Below the pieces are notes generated by a model. That model saw nothing but the letters and a program-made list of their open reading frames with translations. It was not told the origin of the DNA and did no database searches. Source: Syntrophobacteraceae bacterium (GTDB lineage Bacteria > Desulfobacterota > Syntrophobacteria > Syntrophobacterales > Syntrophobacteraceae). Taken from it: a DNA stretch of 64,000 nt. The stretch spans positions 1 through 64,000 of the forward strand of contig JALOPI010000008.1 in the NCBI GenBank assembly GCA_025453975.1, given 5' to 3'. This document shows positions 41,937-51,710 of the stretch, in pieces. The position numbers were made by a program, and so were the translations under genes. Within the stretch, counting starts at the first letter, position 1; the number at the start of each line of letters is the position of its first letter.

Positions 41937-42752
41937 TTGGCTCGCGCGATGAATGAAAGTATGGGGACTTCCCCTGCCCTGGATGTGATGCAAGCCGCTC
42001 GACTATGGCCTGTTTGGCTTAGGATCGGCCTGCAGGATACTCGGATGAGGTACCGACGCTCCCTTCTGGGGATCGGCTGGATATTCCTGAATCTGCTCAT
42101 CATGATCTTCAGCATAGGATTTATCTACAGCAGACTTTTTGGCCAGGATGTCAAAGAGTTCATCCCATTTCTGACCATAGGCTTAATCACCTGGAACCAT
42201 ATTGTTTCGGGTGTATTGGAAGGGGGTAATGCCTTCATCGTTTCCGAAGGCTATATCAAACAGATCGGCCTTCCTCACTATGTGTACGTCTTTCGCTTCT
42301 TTACAAGCATAACGATCAATCTCTTGATCAGCTTGCCTTGCTATTTCATCATAGCACTTTTTTATGGTGTCCCCTTTGGGATCGGTGTGCTCTGGGCTGT
42401 TCCAGGACTGATGTTGCTTTGCTCTAGCTCTTTCCTGATGATCGCCATTTTTTCGCATCTCAACGCCCGTTTTCGGGATGTGGGCCATATCGCGGGCGTT
42501 GCGCTGCAGGTGCTATTCTTCCTCACCCCGATCATGTGGCCTTTCGAGATGTTGAAAGCTCACAAGATCGAGTGGATTGCCTTGATGAATCCCTTCTTCC
42601 ACATGATCGAGGTAGTCAGGAGTCCTCTTCTCAAATCTTTGGCGGCCTCCCCGACCAGCTATCTGGTGGCCGCGGTATGGCTGTTATTCCTCGGCTCCTT
42701 GGCTTGGCTGGTCACGAGGTGTTTCGGTCAACGCATTCCGTATCTGCTTTGA
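41937..42752 (+). CDS. ABC-2-type polysaccharide export permease (Wzm-like)
   Basis: RYRRSLLGIGWIFLNLLIMIFSIGFIYSRLFGQD ... FLTPIMWPFEML ... LMNPFFHMIEVVRSPLL. Confidence 0.92.
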   Translation: MARAMNESMGTSPALDVMQAARLWPVWLRIGLQDTRMRYRRSLLGIGWIFLNLLIMIFSIGFIYSRLFGQDVKEFIPFLTIGLITWNHIVSGVLEGGNAFIVSEGYIKQIGLPHYVYVFRFFTSITINLLISLPCYFIIALFYGVPFGIGVLWAVPGLMLLCSSSFLMIAIFSHLNARFRDVGHIAGVALQVLFFLTPIMWPFEMLKAHKIEWIALMNPFFHMIEVVRSPLLKSLAASPTSYLVAAVWLLFLGSLAWLVTRCFGQRIPYLL

Positions 42753-42769
42753 GGGAGCGAGCCTGGTCC

Positions 42770-43510
42770 ATGGCTCTCATCAGTTTGAAAAACGTGGCTG
42801 TCCAGTTTCGAGTGGATGCCGAAAATGGCAAGACGCTCAAATCCACCGCCGCGCAGCTCTTCATGCGTCGGCGGACGACCCCGCGGATCATCCATGCGCT
42901 CCGTTCTGTCTCCCTGGACATTGAAAGCGGAGAGAGGGTGGGGATTATTGGGGCCAACGGCGCGGGAAAGAGCACTCTCCTGAAAGTCATGGCCAGGATT
43001 TACCGGCCTCACTCGGGGGAGGCCTCCATCCATGGCCATGTTTGTCCTCTTTTCGAATTCGTGACCGGGTTCGAAATGGATGCCAATGGCTGGGACAACA
43101 TTCGGACCCGGGCGTTGCTCCTGGGAATGTCCGCCGCCGAGATCGACCAAAAAATCCATGAGATCGCCGCCTTCACTCACCTGGACGAGTTCCTCGATTA
43201 TCCCGTTCGCTGTTATTCCTCGGGAATGCTCTTGAGGTTGGCCTTTGCCGCGTCCACCGCCGTCGATCCGGAGATCCTGCTGTTGGATGAGGTTGTTGCG
43301 GCGGGCGATGCGGCATTCATGGAGCAGGCGAAAAGGCGCATGGACGAACTGCTGCTTCGAGCGAATATCGTGGTTTTTGTTTCGCACAGCCTTTCCTTGG
43401 TTGAGAGCCTGTGTGATCGAGTCATCTGGCTGGACCGTGGAACGGTCATGTTCGACGGTCCATGCCGGGAGGCGATTCCTGCCTATGAGAGGCACGCGTC
43501 GGGCGGTTGA
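42770..43510 (+). CDS. Polysaccharide ABC exporter ATPase (Wzt/KpsT-like, short form)
   Basis: GIIGANGAGKSTLLKVMARIYRPHSG, YSSGMLLRLAFAASTAVDPEILLLDEVVAAGD; no C-terminal carbohydrate-binding extension. Confidence 0.94.
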   Translation: MALISLKNVAVQFRVDAENGKTLKSTAAQLFMRRRTTPRIIHALRSVSLDIESGERVGIIGANGAGKSTLLKVMARIYRPHSGEASIHGHVCPLFEFVTGFEMDANGWDNIRTRALLLGMSAAEIDQKIHEIAAFTHLDEFLDYPVRCYSSGMLLRLAFAASTAVDPEILLLDEVVAAGDAAFMEQAKRRMDELLLRANIVVFVSHSLSLVESLCDRVIWLDRGTVMFDGPCREAIPAYERHASGG

Positions 43511-43579
43511 TCCGGGCTGCTTTTTTCATGCAAGGCCCGCTTCCCAGCAACGATTCTCATCGCGAACAGGAGGATCCTT

Positions 43580-44773
43580 TTGACGATGGACCCTGTGAAT
43601 CTCTTTGTGCCTTCCTTCAGGATCGAGGAGACTCTGGCCGAAATCCGTCAGTGTCTCGAAAAGGGCTGGACTGGCCTGGGTTACAAGACCGTGGACTTCG
43701 AGGAGGCCTGGAAAGATTACACGGGCTTGCCCCACGCGCATTTCGTGAATTCAGCCACCGCCGGTCTGCACCTGGCGGTCCGATTGCTGAAGGAGGAGCG
43801 CGGCTGGCAGGACGGTGATGAAATCATCACCACGCCCCTGACGTTCGTTTCCACCAATCATGCGATCCTTTACGAGAGCCTGCGCCCCGTCTTCGCGGAT
43901 GTGGACGATCACCTGTGCCTCGATCCGGCTTCGGTGGAATCACGCATTTCGGATCGTACCCGCGCCATCATGTTCGTGGGAATGGGCGGCAACACGGGTA
44001 GATTTCAAGACATCGTGGAAATCTGCGGCAGGCGCGGTCTGAGCTTGATACTGGATGCCGCTCACATGGCGGGAACCCGAATGAACGGGACTCATGTGGG
44101 CCCTGAATCGGACGTTTCCGTTTTCAGCTTCCAGGCGGTCAAGAACCTGCCGACAGCCGACTCCGGGATGGTCTGTTTTCGGGATGCCCGTCTGGATCAT
44201 GCGGTCCGCAAGTGGACATGGCTCGGGATCGATAAGGATACCTTCTCCCGGACCCATTCCAAGGGATCCTATAAGTGGCATTACGATGTCGTCCACGACG
44301 GCTTCAAGTACCATGGGAACTCCATCATGGCGGCCATGGGACTCGTTTCCCTGCGGTATCTCGAACAGGACAACGCGTATCGACGCCAGATCGCCGCCTG
44401 GTACGATGAGCGACTTGTGGAGGAGGAGAAGATTCGACGCGTGCCGGTGGCACCGGGATGCCTCTCCTCTCGACATCTATACCAAATCCTTGTGGATAAC
44501 CGGGATGAGGTTATCCTGGCTCTGAACGAGAGCCAGATCTACCCGGGCGTGCATTACCGGGACAATACACTTTACCAAATGTACCGCTATGCACGGGGAA
44601 CCTGCCCCAGGTCCATGTCCGCCGGTGGATGCATCATCTCCCTGCCGTTGCATCTCAGACTCACGTACGCCGATGTGCAGCGAGTCTGTACGTCGCTTCT
44701 GGATATCATTCGCCGCCGTGTCTCCCTTTCCAAGGAGTCGGACCATGCCGAAGCTCAGCATCCCTCCGATTGA
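43580..44773 (+). CDS. DegT/DnrJ/EryC1/StrS-family sugar aminotransferase
   Basis: HFVNSATAGLHLAVRLL, ITTPLTFVSTNHAIL, LILDAAHMAGTRMNG, FSFQAVKNLPTADSGMV. Confidence 0.93.
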   Translation: MTMDPVNLFVPSFRIEETLAEIRQCLEKGWTGLGYKTVDFEEAWKDYTGLPHAHFVNSATAGLHLAVRLLKEERGWQDGDEIITTPLTFVSTNHAILYESLRPVFADVDDHLCLDPASVESRISDRTRAIMFVGMGGNTGRFQDIVEICGRRGLSLILDAAHMAGTRMNGTHVGPESDVSVFSFQAVKNLPTADSGMVCFRDARLDHAVRKWTWLGIDKDTFSRTHSKGSYKWHYDVVHDGFKYHGNSIMAAMGLVSLRYLEQDNAYRRQIAAWYDERLVEEEKIRRVPVAPGCLSSRHLYQILVDNRDEVILALNESQIYPGVHYRDNTLYQMYRYARGTCPRSMSAGGCIISLPLHLRLTYADVQRVCTSLLDIIRRRVSLSKESDHAEAQHPSD

Positions 44774-45266
44774 AGGAGAACGGATCGTTCTGCGCCTCCT
44801 GGAGGAGGCGGATCTGGACATGACTTTGCGCTGGCGCAACCAGGACCATATCCGAAAGTGGTTCAAGAGCTCGGCGGTCATATCCCCTTCGCGGCATCGG
44901 GCTTGGTTCGAGAGCTATCGTGAGCGCGATGACGACTATGTCTTCATCATCGAGGAGCGGCGGGATCTGTTCAAGCCGGTGGGGCAGGTTTCACTGTATC
45001 GGATCGACTGGGTCAAACGGTGTGCCGAATTCGGAAGACTGATGATCGGGGAGCCTGAAGCATTGATGAAGGGTATCGCCAAGGAGGCCACCAGGCTGTT
45101 GATGAGTTATGGTCTTGCGCAACTTGAGTTGATCAAGCTTGAATTGCAAGTCTATGATAATAACAAACCTGCTATCATGATTTATAGGTCGTGTGGATTC
45201 AAGGAAACTTCTTCTGATAATGACATGATATTGATGGAGGCCTTTAGGAACTGTGCTGTTGAGTGA
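44745..45266 (+). CDS. GNAT-family N-acetyltransferase
   Basis: GERIVLRLLEEADLDMTLRWRNQDHIRKWF ... LQVYDNNKPAIMIYRSCGFKE; start at ATG 44745 overlaps the DegT gene. Confidence 0.9.
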   Translation: MPKLSIPPIEGERIVLRLLEEADLDMTLRWRNQDHIRKWFKSSAVISPSRHRAWFESYRERDDDYVFIIEERRDLFKPVGQVSLYRIDWVKRCAEFGRLMIGEPEALMKGIAKEATRLLMSYGLAQLELIKLELQVYDNNKPAIMIYRSCGFKETSSDNDMILMEAFRNCAVE

Positions 45267-45528
45267 TTTCCATGAATTTTTATTTTTTCATTTGTTTCGT
45301 TCCTCAACAATCATCGGGAGCCTTTGGAAGATCAGTAATACATAATACTGTCGGAGAACTGTCAATTCGAGTGATAGCGAGAAATCTCGATTTTCCAGCT
45401 AGCTGAGTTGTCATAATTTCTCACTTCCCTACACTCCGTTCTAAATGACAATAAGAAATTTACGGACAGCCTCATGGATTAATGATGATCTAGTCGTTAC
45501 CTGCTCTTGAGGTGTATGCTATCGGGAT

Positions 45529-47478
45529 ATGACCATGGCCTCGCGCGATTCTGTACAGAATGTATCTTTTATCCTTGCGGTGATGGGGAGGTATTCCCGC
45601 ATCGCGCAGGCGCTTCAGAATAGCTTGACATGCATGGAGCCACTGATCCGGGATTCCGATTGTGACCTCGTCATCGCTTTCGAGAGCGACAGCTGGCTGG
45701 GGACCCCCTTGGCTCAGACGCTTCGCCTCCGTTTTCCCAAGGAGCGATTGACCGTGCTCGCCCGCGAATGTGGGAATCTTCCCGCCAAGCTCTACAACGA
45801 AGCAGCAAGATTCGGAACGAACCGATACCTTCATTTCCTTTGGCCCGGCTGTCGCCCCATAGCCGAACGGGTGGGAGCCACTTCTGCTCGGATGGATGAG
45901 TCCCATTTGGATTGGTCAGCGCACATCGACCCATTCATTCTGAGCCGATTGGGTGTCGATGCGGATTTCATTGCCAGATTTGGTAGCTACTTCATGTCCT
46001 GCAAGAGGTTGTTCTCTTCCGCCCAAGCGCTCTTGAGATCGGAGGTCTTCACTGAATTGGGGGGGTTCGATGCTTCACCGGTTCTTCAGCGTCACTTCGA
46101 TGTTGAGTTTTGGCTCAGGGTTCTGAAGGGGCAGGCCAAAATCCGACTCGATTCAGGGTATATCGCGGAGGAAGATTGGGCATGGCCAGTTTTTCCGCTA
46201 AGTCATGATCTGCGGATACCTCGATTTGTTGCCCAGAGCTTTGCGCTGCGAGCTTCAAGAGCTGCCAGCCAGAAAGGCCATGATGAGAAAATGTTGAGCG
46301 GATTCATACAAGACCTTCCCGTGAAGGAGGCGCAGCTGGTTGGTGAGCGTTGCTTTGCTGCTCACGGCCTTGCTTCCGAGCACTCCAACAGGCGGCGCTA
46401 CAAGATCGCGGTCACGGGAAATATATGGGATTATGTACATAATCGTCTGTGTTTTTACAATCACTTCGAGTATCTTGAAGGCAAGCAGCTTTTCACTTAT
46501 GTGCCTCTTCAGGATTCCTTAATTGATCCTGAGATTGATTTATGTGGGATCGACGCCGTGATCATCTCGAGAGGTAGAATTGATAACACCCTAAGAATAC
46601 TTGATTACTGTCAATTGCAGCGGATCCCTGCCATCTATATGATCGATGACAATTGGCTGACAATCGGTCAAGATTGGCCTGAGATCTATTCATCTTCATT
46701 TTCACCAGGCAAGTCGGCTTACAGTGTTTTTATTGAATGCCTTAAGAGATGTGATTCCGTACTGGTCTATAATGATATACTGGCGGAAGATGTGGAGCCA
46801 TATGTTAAGGATCTCATCAAGCTTCCCGTTAACGTTCGAATGGATGATTTTCGGGGGGGGATTCGGGACGAAGAGTGTTTAAAGCTCGTCGCCGATCTGA
46901 ATAAGTGGCGAGAGAAGACCCAGGGGCTGATTCTTGGATATGCGGGCTCGGTGCGCTATTCCGACGCTCCCTTCAGAGCGCTTGCTTCCGCGGTCGAGGA
47001 GCATACGAAAGACACGAAAGTGATCTTCTTCGGGTTTGTGACCGATGCCCAAAGAAACGCCTTTCGTCATAAGCCCATAACATTACCATACATGTCGTAT
47101 GAGGACTATGCGGCGGTTATGGGTGCGCTGCGCCCGGATATTCTCATTGCTCCGCTGGATCCTAGCAGGACGTCCATGTCCAAGTGTCCGAACAAGTATC
47201 TGGAGTATTCTGCGGCAGGCTCGGCCGGGATATACAGCAGTGTCTATCCTTACACCGATGTGATCGAGGATGGCCAGAATGGGCTGCTCGTCTCGAGCTC
47301 GGATGAGGCAGGCTGGAAGGCTGCCATTCAGCGCTTGCTGCTGGATGACGACTTGCGGCGGTGTCTTTCCGCGAATGCAGCAAGGGCCGTTGCGCTGCAG
47401 TATGATACGGCGGTGGTGGCACCATTGTTTGCCGAAGCCCTTTTAGGGCTTCTGGAAAGAGGGGCTTCCAGGGGATGA
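45529..47478 (+). CDS. Large two-part glycosyltransferase (N-terminal GT2-like, C-terminal GT4-like)
   Basis: N-terminal ALLRSEVFTELGGFD...FDVEFWLRVLKG; C-terminal IPAIYMIDDNWLT, SKCPNKYLEYSAAGSAGIYS, VIEDGQNGLLV. Confidence 0.78.
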   Translation: MTMASRDSVQNVSFILAVMGRYSRIAQALQNSLTCMEPLIRDSDCDLVIAFESDSWLGTPLAQTLRLRFPKERLTVLARECGNLPAKLYNEAARFGTNRYLHFLWPGCRPIAERVGATSARMDESHLDWSAHIDPFILSRLGVDADFIARFGSYFMSCKRLFSSAQALLRSEVFTELGGFDASPVLQRHFDVEFWLRVLKGQAKIRLDSGYIAEEDWAWPVFPLSHDLRIPRFVAQSFALRASRAASQKGHDEKMLSGFIQDLPVKEAQLVGERCFAAHGLASEHSNRRRYKIAVTGNIWDYVHNRLCFYNHFEYLEGKQLFTYVPLQDSLIDPEIDLCGIDAVIISRGRIDNTLRILDYCQLQRIPAIYMIDDNWLTIGQDWPEIYSSSFSPGKSAYSVFIECLKRCDSVLVYNDILAEDVEPYVKDLIKLPVNVRMDDFRGGIRDEECLKLVADLNKWREKTQGLILGYAGSVRYSDAPFRALASAVEEHTKDTKVIFFGFVTDAQRNAFRHKPITLPYMSYEDYAAVMGALRPDILIAPLDPSRTSMSKCPNKYLEYSAAGSAGIYSSVYPYTDVIEDGQNGLLVSSSDEAGWKAAIQRLLLDDDLRRCLSANAARAVALQYDTAVVAPLFAEALLGLLERGASRG

Positions 47479-49133
47479 TTCGCGTTGCATTGGTCTCGCA
47501 CTCCCCGGATCTAGGGGGGGGGGAGCGGATGCTGCTCAATGCGGGTCTGCTCATCCGGGAAATCGATGACATGGATGCGGTGCTATTTATACCTGGGAAT
47601 GGTAGGATGCGTGATATTGCCAGCAGTATGGGCATGAATCACGTTCTCATCCCTTCTTATCCTTGGCATGTCTTTAATCCTCTAAATGATTATCAAAGTT
47701 ACAGTCGCTCGCTTTATGTTTTAAGAAATAGTATAATTAATCAAGTTTGTGATATTGTAATTATTAATACTCTCACCTCTTATGTTCCAATAATGGTTTG
47801 TGTTGAATTGGGATTGCCATCTGTTTTGTGGATTCATGGTATTATTGATTGTGGTATGATAAGAGATAGGAATGAGCTTTTGTGTTCCACGTACGATCGT
47901 CTTGTTCTTAATTCCGCTTCTGCTGTTATTTATAATTCTTTTTGGACAAGTGAATTTTATAATAAACAGTTGAACTATAGAAATGGATCTATTGTTTATA
48001 ACTGGACGATGATGCAGGATGATACAAAACTGAGCCATGGTGTGTATGATAATCGTATATTTGTTTGCCTCAATACCTTTAATGAGATCAAAGGGCATTC
48101 TGTCTTGATAGACGCTGTACGGATTCTTGCACGCAAGACGAGGGAATTCCGTCTTGAATTGTATGGGGATGGTCCAGATATTGATGTGGTGCGCCAGCAA
48201 GTGAGCACAAATCACCTCGAAGATATTGTTCAATTTAAGGGATATACTGACAATGTCCATGAGGTATACGATCAGTCTTTATGTCTCATCAATCCTTCGT
48301 ATGTGGAGGCTTTTGGCATGACCCTCATCGAGGCATTGTCGCGGAAGACTCCAGTCATTGCCGCACGGGGTGGAGGGCCCGAGGAAATCGTTCAGGATGG
48401 TATCAATGGCTATCTGTTCGAAGCTGGGAACGCCGAAATGCTTGCCGGGCGGATGTCCGAATTCTTGGATAATCCGCAGATAGCCCGACAGATGGGTGAG
48501 AGAGGTTGTCAATTGGTTCGTGAAAAATTCTCTCCGGAGCGGGCTCGCGATGCCTTCACTCAAATCGTCCGGGGGACCCTGGCTGGATTTTCGGGTTATG
48601 ATGAGCGCGTCAGGCTGCTGGTCGATATGCATCTGAATCTCTCTTGCACCGACAGGCCCCGCGTTCATGGGGATTTCCATGATAAAGCTGATGACCGGTC
48701 AATTCACAGGGTGGTTGAATCCACCTCGCCTCCTGTCAGCTGTCTACGGGTGCGTGGCAGTGTGGTCTATGAATTCATTGCCGCGTATCCCTGTTGGCGG
48801 GGTCTGGACCTCATGGTTGGCACATATAAGCAGAGTGTCAGGGGGAAGATGATCGTAAGGGTGTTTTCAGCAAACGGCGGGCAGTGCCGTGAGGTTTCTT
48901 TAAACCTTGCCACGATGACGGACAATGGCTGGGTTGCCGTCCATTTTCTTCCCATAAGCAATTCATCGCAGCAGGTATTTAGAGTGTTGCTTTTGTTGGA
49001 ATTGGAGGATGCAAGGTCAGCGGTCGGTGTATATGAAGCTAATCCTCCAGAGAGAATGATGCATCGAATTCAACGCTTGCTTGGAATGAGAAAAGCGGGA
49101 AATGAGCTCTATTGCAGGGCGTATTATGGTTAA
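47475..49133 (+). CDS. Glycosyltransferase, GT4, with C-terminal accessory domain
   Basis: IRVALVSHSPDLGGGERMLLNAG, VEAFGMTLIEALSRKTPVIAARGGGPEEIV; about 170 aa C-terminal non-GT region. Confidence 0.92.
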   Translation: MIRVALVSHSPDLGGGERMLLNAGLLIREIDDMDAVLFIPGNGRMRDIASSMGMNHVLIPSYPWHVFNPLNDYQSYSRSLYVLRNSIINQVCDIVIINTLTSYVPIMVCVELGLPSVLWIHGIIDCGMIRDRNELLCSTYDRLVLNSASAVIYNSFWTSEFYNKQLNYRNGSIVYNWTMMQDDTKLSHGVYDNRIFVCLNTFNEIKGHSVLIDAVRILARKTREFRLELYGDGPDIDVVRQQVSTNHLEDIVQFKGYTDNVHEVYDQSLCLINPSYVEAFGMTLIEALSRKTPVIAARGGGPEEIVQDGINGYLFEAGNAEMLAGRMSEFLDNPQIARQMGERGCQLVREKFSPERARDAFTQIVRGTLAGFSGYDERVRLLVDMHLNLSCTDRPRVHGDFHDKADDRSIHRVVESTSPPVSCLRVRGSVVYEFIAAYPCWRGLDLMVGTYKQSVRGKMIVRVFSANGGQCREVSLNLATMTDNGWVAVHFLPISNSSQQVFRVLLLLELEDARSAVGVYEANPPERMMHRIQRLLGMRKAGNELYCRAYYG

Positions 49134-49180
49134 TCTGGAATATACAAATAAATATCTCATGATACAACCATTGTGACAAT

Positions 49181-51697
49181 ATGTTATCATTCTTTTTTCC
49201 AAGAACTATTGGAATTGAGCTTGTTCGTGGCTGTAATTTCAGCTGCAAGATGTGTCCCGTCACCCACCACAACTCCGGGATGGTGACCAATAAGATTCAG
49301 CACATCTCTCTGGATCTGCTGGCCATGCTGGTGGATGAAGCGGACCGTTGGCCGAGTGTGGAGACGGTTTGGGCATTTCATTTCGGCGAGCCGCTTCTGC
49401 ATCCCTACTACACCGACTGCCTTGAGATGCTGCACAAGTCCGCGGTGATCAGGCAGGCTCAAGTCATACAGCATACCAACGGGTCTCTGCTGAAAGGGGA
49501 TAAGGCCAGGGCGATTCTCGAAATCCCCGTGATCAAGAAGCTAGTCTTTTCGTTTGATGGCTTCGGGGATAGAAGTAGCTACGAGGTGCTGAGGGGACCA
49601 CATTTTGAGAACACCCTGGAGAACATCCGGCAATTTGCTGAGGATGCACGAAGAGTCAGGCCAGAGCTGATGCTCTCCACTTGCACTATCGTGCCGCGCC
49701 AAGGCGAGGTGCCGGGCCTGGATGTACCCTCAAGGCATGAGGTGCTGACTCGTTTGCATGGATTATTTGATCCGATGGGTGTTGAGGTCGTGGTTCGTGA
49801 CATGCACGCCTACTGTGGTGCTGACGAGCTCGAAATCAGGGGGCATCCAGCGAAGCAGGTTTTTGGGGGCTGTTCCTTCGTGGAGGAAGATTCCCTTTAC
49901 ATGACGGTGAACGGGTGGGCGCAGCCCTGTTGCGCGGTCTATTCGGAAACCTTCCGGGTGGGGCGTTTCCCAGACCAGTCGTTTGGCGAGCTGCTGAACG
50001 GCAAGGAAATGAGGACCATCAGGCACGCGCTCAGGATGGACCTGCGTGCGATACTGGATTTCTGCTCCGGGTGCTCGCTTTCCATGGGGGGAATCATGGA
50101 GGGGGAAGTGCTTCGAGCCTACTGGAAGGCCCGGGACGCTCAGGGGGGAATGCTGGAGGTCGCGGAGCGACGTCACCTGTTCGAGGCGGGATGTCTGGCG
50201 GATCAACCGGTGCGGGTGGATCTGGGGTGTGGCGGTGCAAAGCCTGGGGGCTTCATTGGCATCGATCGATATCCACTGAATGGGGTGGATATTGTGGCTG
50301 ATCTCGACAAAGCGCTCCCGCTGGCCGACGACTCCGTGGATTTGGTGTTGGCCAGCCATTCCCTCGAGCACGTCGGGGACCTGCTGAAAACCATGGAGGA
50401 GATCCATCGGGTATGCAGGCATGGTGCTCAGGTGTGCATCGTGGCGCCGTATCATCAGCAGCATCTGAATCTTGCAAACCCTTACCATCGACAGGTATTC
50501 AACGAGCATACCCCACGTTTTTGGACCAGCAGTCGGTGGGCCCGCGTGGATGTCGCTGAGTTTGCGCACCCACACGCCGAGGGCTGGGGGTTGGGAGAAA
50601 GTGACCACAGCCGTCCAGCCATGGACTTGAGATGCCTTCGGATGGAGCTTTTCTACTTCCCCGAATATCGGCGCCTGGGAATGGAGGAGCGGCGAAGGTC
50701 CAGGCTATCCCACCTGAATGTCTGTGACCAGATCATGTATCACTTGGTGGTCGTCAAGGAACGAACGAGCGAGGCGGAGATGGAGGAGATTGCCGACAGG
50801 GTGGAGTATTTCGAGCCGCCCTATGTGACCATCCGTAGGCTGCGGGAGCGCTGCGAGCAGTTGGAGATGGCTTGTGCCGACAAGCTGATGGAAGCGAAGC
50901 GGCTTTTGGAATCGGTGCAGTTTCCGGTGGAGGAAGCCCCGCGCCTGCGTGGCTCTCTGGTCGAGCTTGAGCAGCTTCAAGGCGACCTGGATAGCCATCT
51001 GGTCCGGAAGGTTTCGGAGTGGAAGCGCCTCGAGGACCGGGTCAGGGCCACGGAGGCTGAGCTGGCCTCGATGGGGGAGCGGACGGTGGAAGTCGAGTCT
51101 CGTTGTGAAAGGTGTGTCGCTCAGCTTTCAAGGGTTGAGGGCAAGGCACTCTCTCTCGCGGATGAACTGCGCATGTTTCGCGACCGGAAGCTCACAGTCT
51201 GGTTCAATCGCTTCTTCGACAGAACCGACCTCAGGGCAGCAATCGCCCCGGCGTTTCGTCAACTGCTGGATGACAGCTACATCTTCGGTGGCAGCCTGAA
51301 GCGCTTTAGACTGCAGCCGAGCATCGACCTCGGGCTGACCCCTTTCGTCTCCTATCACCTGGATACCGGCGGTCGGCGGCTTCAAGGGATCATGCTGGCT
51401 GTTCTCCCGGACATGCCGGCCAAGGGAGGGCTCATTGGAATCGAGATCGTGTCCTCGAGAAACAGCATCCTGATGCAGCAAACCCTGGCGCTGGAAGATG
51501 TCGATGAAGCGAGCCCAGCGCGGTTTTCGTTTCCCCTGCTGCCGGGCTCGGAGCAGACGGGATGTGCTCTGAGGGTTTTTGTCCGGGACGCCGAATGGCC
51601 CGTCAGGATTCTGGAATGGAGACGCTACCGGGCGTTCGGTCTGGGCCCCCTCAAGACGAGGCCTTTCTGCGGCTTTGACCTTGGGCAGGCTCCTTGA
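49181..51697 (+). CDS. Radical SAM/SPASM - class I methyltransferase - coiled-coil - C-terminal beta-rich domain fusion
   Basis: GCNFSCKMCPVTHH, FHFGEPLLHP, SPASM-like CSFVEED...QPCCAVY...CSGC; MTase VRVDLGCGGAKPGGFIGIDRYP...VDLVLASHSLEHV; heptad-like region; C-terminal IGIEIVSSRNSILMQQTLAL. Confidence 0.86.
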   Translation: MLSFFFPRTIGIELVRGCNFSCKMCPVTHHNSGMVTNKIQHISLDLLAMLVDEADRWPSVETVWAFHFGEPLLHPYYTDCLEMLHKSAVIRQAQVIQHTNGSLLKGDKARAILEIPVIKKLVFSFDGFGDRSSYEVLRGPHFENTLENIRQFAEDARRVRPELMLSTCTIVPRQGEVPGLDVPSRHEVLTRLHGLFDPMGVEVVVRDMHAYCGADELEIRGHPAKQVFGGCSFVEEDSLYMTVNGWAQPCCAVYSETFRVGRFPDQSFGELLNGKEMRTIRHALRMDLRAILDFCSGCSLSMGGIMEGEVLRAYWKARDAQGGMLEVAERRHLFEAGCLADQPVRVDLGCGGAKPGGFIGIDRYPLNGVDIVADLDKALPLADDSVDLVLASHSLEHVGDLLKTMEEIHRVCRHGAQVCIVAPYHQQHLNLANPYHRQVFNEHTPRFWTSSRWARVDVAEFAHPHAEGWGLGESDHSRPAMDLRCLRMELFYFPEYRRLGMEERRRSRLSHLNVCDQIMYHLVVVKERTSEAEMEEIADRVEYFEPPYVTIRRLRERCEQLEMACADKLMEAKRLLESVQFPVEEAPRLRGSLVELEQLQGDLDSHLVRKVSEWKRLEDRVRATEAELASMGERTVEVESRCERCVAQLSRVEGKALSLADELRMFRDRKLTVWFNRFFDRTDLRAAIAPAFRQLLDDSYIFGGSLKRFRLQPSIDLGLTPFVSYHLDTGGRRLQGIMLAVLPDMPAKGGLIGIEIVSSRNSILMQQTLALEDVDEASPARFSFPLLPGSEQTGCALRVFVRDAEWPVRILEWRRYRAFGLGPLKTRPFCGFDLGQAP

Positions 51698-51710
51698 CGG
51701 GTGTGGTTCA

